NCBI RefSeq assembly: GCF_018598185.1
Contig: NZ_JAHESC010000050.1
Span: forward strand, 1 to 56,957
DNA from: Dawidia soli
GTDB lineage: Bacteria > Bacteroidota > Bacteroidia > Cytophagales > Cyclobacteriaceae
DNA length: 56,957 nt
Direction: 5' to 3'
Positions within the stretch are counted from its first letter, which is position 1, and each line of letters starts with the position of its first letter. The position numbers and the translations under genes are program-made. The notes beneath the pieces are model-generated. The model worked only from the letters and a program-made list of their open reading frames with translations. It did no database searches and had not been told where the DNA came from. Positions 55,960-56,957 of this stretch are shown in pieces.

Positions 55960-56957
55960 ATGAAAAAAGTTATACTCGCAAACCTTATTGTATTGGCAGG
56001 CCTTGTGTGCTGCACCCCTGAAAAGGACTTTGAAAAGCTCGCCGACGGCATTGTCCTGAAACCTACCCAGGGTCAGGCAACCCGGGCGGTCCGCCTTCGG
56101 GTCGTTTCAGACGGGATCATCCATGTCACCGCCAGCGCGGCCGACACTTTCTCTACCGCCCGGAGCCTGATCGTATTGCCGGAGCTGGAAGGCAAAAACG
56201 ACTGGAAGCTCGAAGAAACCGATGACGCCCTGGTGCTGGTGACCCGGTCGCTGCGGGCCACGGTTAAACGCGCTACGGGCGAGGTATCCTTCGCCGACTC
56301 CACCGGCCAACGGGTGCTGCAGGAAAAAACAGGGGGCGGCAAGACCTTCACGCCCACTACCGTGGATAAGCTGGCCACCTACCAGGTACAGCAGGTGTTC
56401 GACTCGCCGGGCGATGAAGCCTTCTACGGCCTCGGTGCCCACCAGAACGGGCAAATGAACTATAAAGGGCAGGATGTCGAGCTGATCCAGCAGAACATCG
56501 TAGACGTCGTACCCTTTTTATACTCCAGCCGCAACTACGGCATCTTGTGGGATAACTATTCCATTTCCCGCTTTGGCGACCCGCGCCCGTACCAGGGGCT
56601 GCATGGTTTGAAGCTGTACGACAAAGACGGCAAAGCCGGCGGGCTGACGGCCAGCTACTATGTAAAAGACAAAGTGGTAAAGACCGCCGTGGAGGATCGC
56701 ATTGAATACGAGTTCCTCGAAACACCCCAGGTAGACAACTTTCCGAAAGATGTCGCACAGCAAGGCAAAGTGGTGTGGGAGGGTGCCTTCTCATCGGCTA
56801 CCCCTGGCGATCATAAATTCCTGGTATATGCTTCCGGCTATTTTACTGTGTGGGTCGACGGCGAGCAACTGTTCGACAAGTGGCGCCAGGGCTGGAATGC
56901 CGGTACCACGAAATTCAACGTGCGGATCGCCGGCGACGAAAAGCATACGATAAAGAT
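55960..56957 (+). CDS. GH31 glycosidase (alpha-xylosidase-like) with PA14 insert, N-terminal part
   Basis: Open to the right edge; 332 residues are visible. A lipoprotein-type signal (MKKVILANLIVLAGLVCC) is followed by the GH31 N-terminal beta-sandwich with its hallmark FYGLGAHQNGQMNYKGQD and VPFLYSSRNYGILWDNYS. From ~270 a PA14-like domain starts (VVWEGAFSSATPGDHKFLVY, GYFTVWVDGEQLFDKWRQGW). PA14 insertion at this point is known from GH31 alpha-xylosidases acting on xyloglucan fragments. The catalytic barrel lies outside the window. A five-codon frame (55946-55963, MDWIL) overlaps the start as ATGA and sits beside the AAAGGAG. Confidence 0.9.
   Translation, partial: MKKVILANLIVLAGLVCCTPEKDFEKLADGIVLKPTQGQATRAVRLRVVSDGIIHVTASAADTFSTARSLIVLPELEGKNDWKLEETDDALVLVTRSLRATVKRATGEVSFADSTGQRVLQEKTGGGKTFTPTTVDKLATYQVQQVFDSPGDEAFYGLGAHQNGQMNYKGQDVELIQQNIVDVVPFLYSSRNYGILWDNYSISRFGDPRPYQGLHGLKLYDKDGKAGGLTASYYVKDKVVKTAVEDRIEYEFLETPQVDNFPKDVAQQGKVVWEGAFSSATPGDHKFLVYASGYFTVWVDGEQLFDKWRQGWNAGTTKFNVRIAGDEKHTIK

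Overview
The window looks like a piece of a Bacteroidota chromosome, probably Cytophagales or Chitinophagales. The signs are a SusC/SusD pair, propeller-type hybrid two-component sensors, type IX secretion C-terminal domains, and promoters of the Bacteroidota form TTG-N19-TAnnTTTG. I cannot place it below that level from sequence alone.

Layout, left half (about 1-23,560): an integrated mobile region. It starts inside a susC-like gene followed by susD. Then come small hypotheticals, a HicB-like protein, a P4-type integrase with an AlpA regulator, a Toprim primase broken by one in-frame TGA, RadC, a WG-repeat protein and an XRE regulator. An AT-rich two-gene cassette follows (10,278-12,988) with its own promoter, a predicted structured leader RNA, an unknown 411-aa protein, an MBL-fold hydrolase and a terminator. 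Next is a minus-strand mobilization block: MobF relaxase-helicase, a membrane protein, a TraD/VirD4-like coupling protein, small accessory genes and an HTH protein. The right end has a pair of unknown genes, a DUF2958 protein and a Bacteroidota-type tyrosine recombinase. It abuts the 3' part of a tRNA-Asn gene (23,510-23,556) that still has its own terminator. This fits attR of an element whose other end, with the restored tRNA, lies left of the window. No mating-pore genes are visible, so in this window the element looks mobilizable rather than self-transmissible.

Middle (23,800-46,650): a signalling and surface block. It holds a PAS-LuxR regulator, two PAS histidine kinases (one without an ATPase domain), a NarL-type response regulator, an HPt protein, an outer-membrane protein and two hybrid kinases with two receiver domains each. 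Next to these are five secreted proteins in a palindromic order A-B-C-B'-A' (624-aa fibre-like, T9SS, beta-helix, T9SS, 624-aa fibre-like). Five promoters across this block share one 60-bp architecture, CTGAT-N10-TCAG-N7-CTGAT-N24-CTTTG. They lie before the PAS-HisKA gene, the HPt operon and three secreted-protein transcription units. I infer a single regulon joining the phosphorelay to the surface proteins. This and the leader-RNA/MBL cassette are the two most interesting signals.

Right end (46,650-56,957): an Atu4866-like protein, a sensor-only AraC relative, a full AraC regulator, an HxlR regulator, S1/P1 nuclease, an RMD1/DUF155 protein, a complete propeller-type hybrid sensor (HTCS) and a tiny membrane protein. 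A 770-bp regulatory stretch with 11-bp-phased repeats and two LacI-type operators follows, and then the start of a GH31 glycosidase with a PA14 insert.
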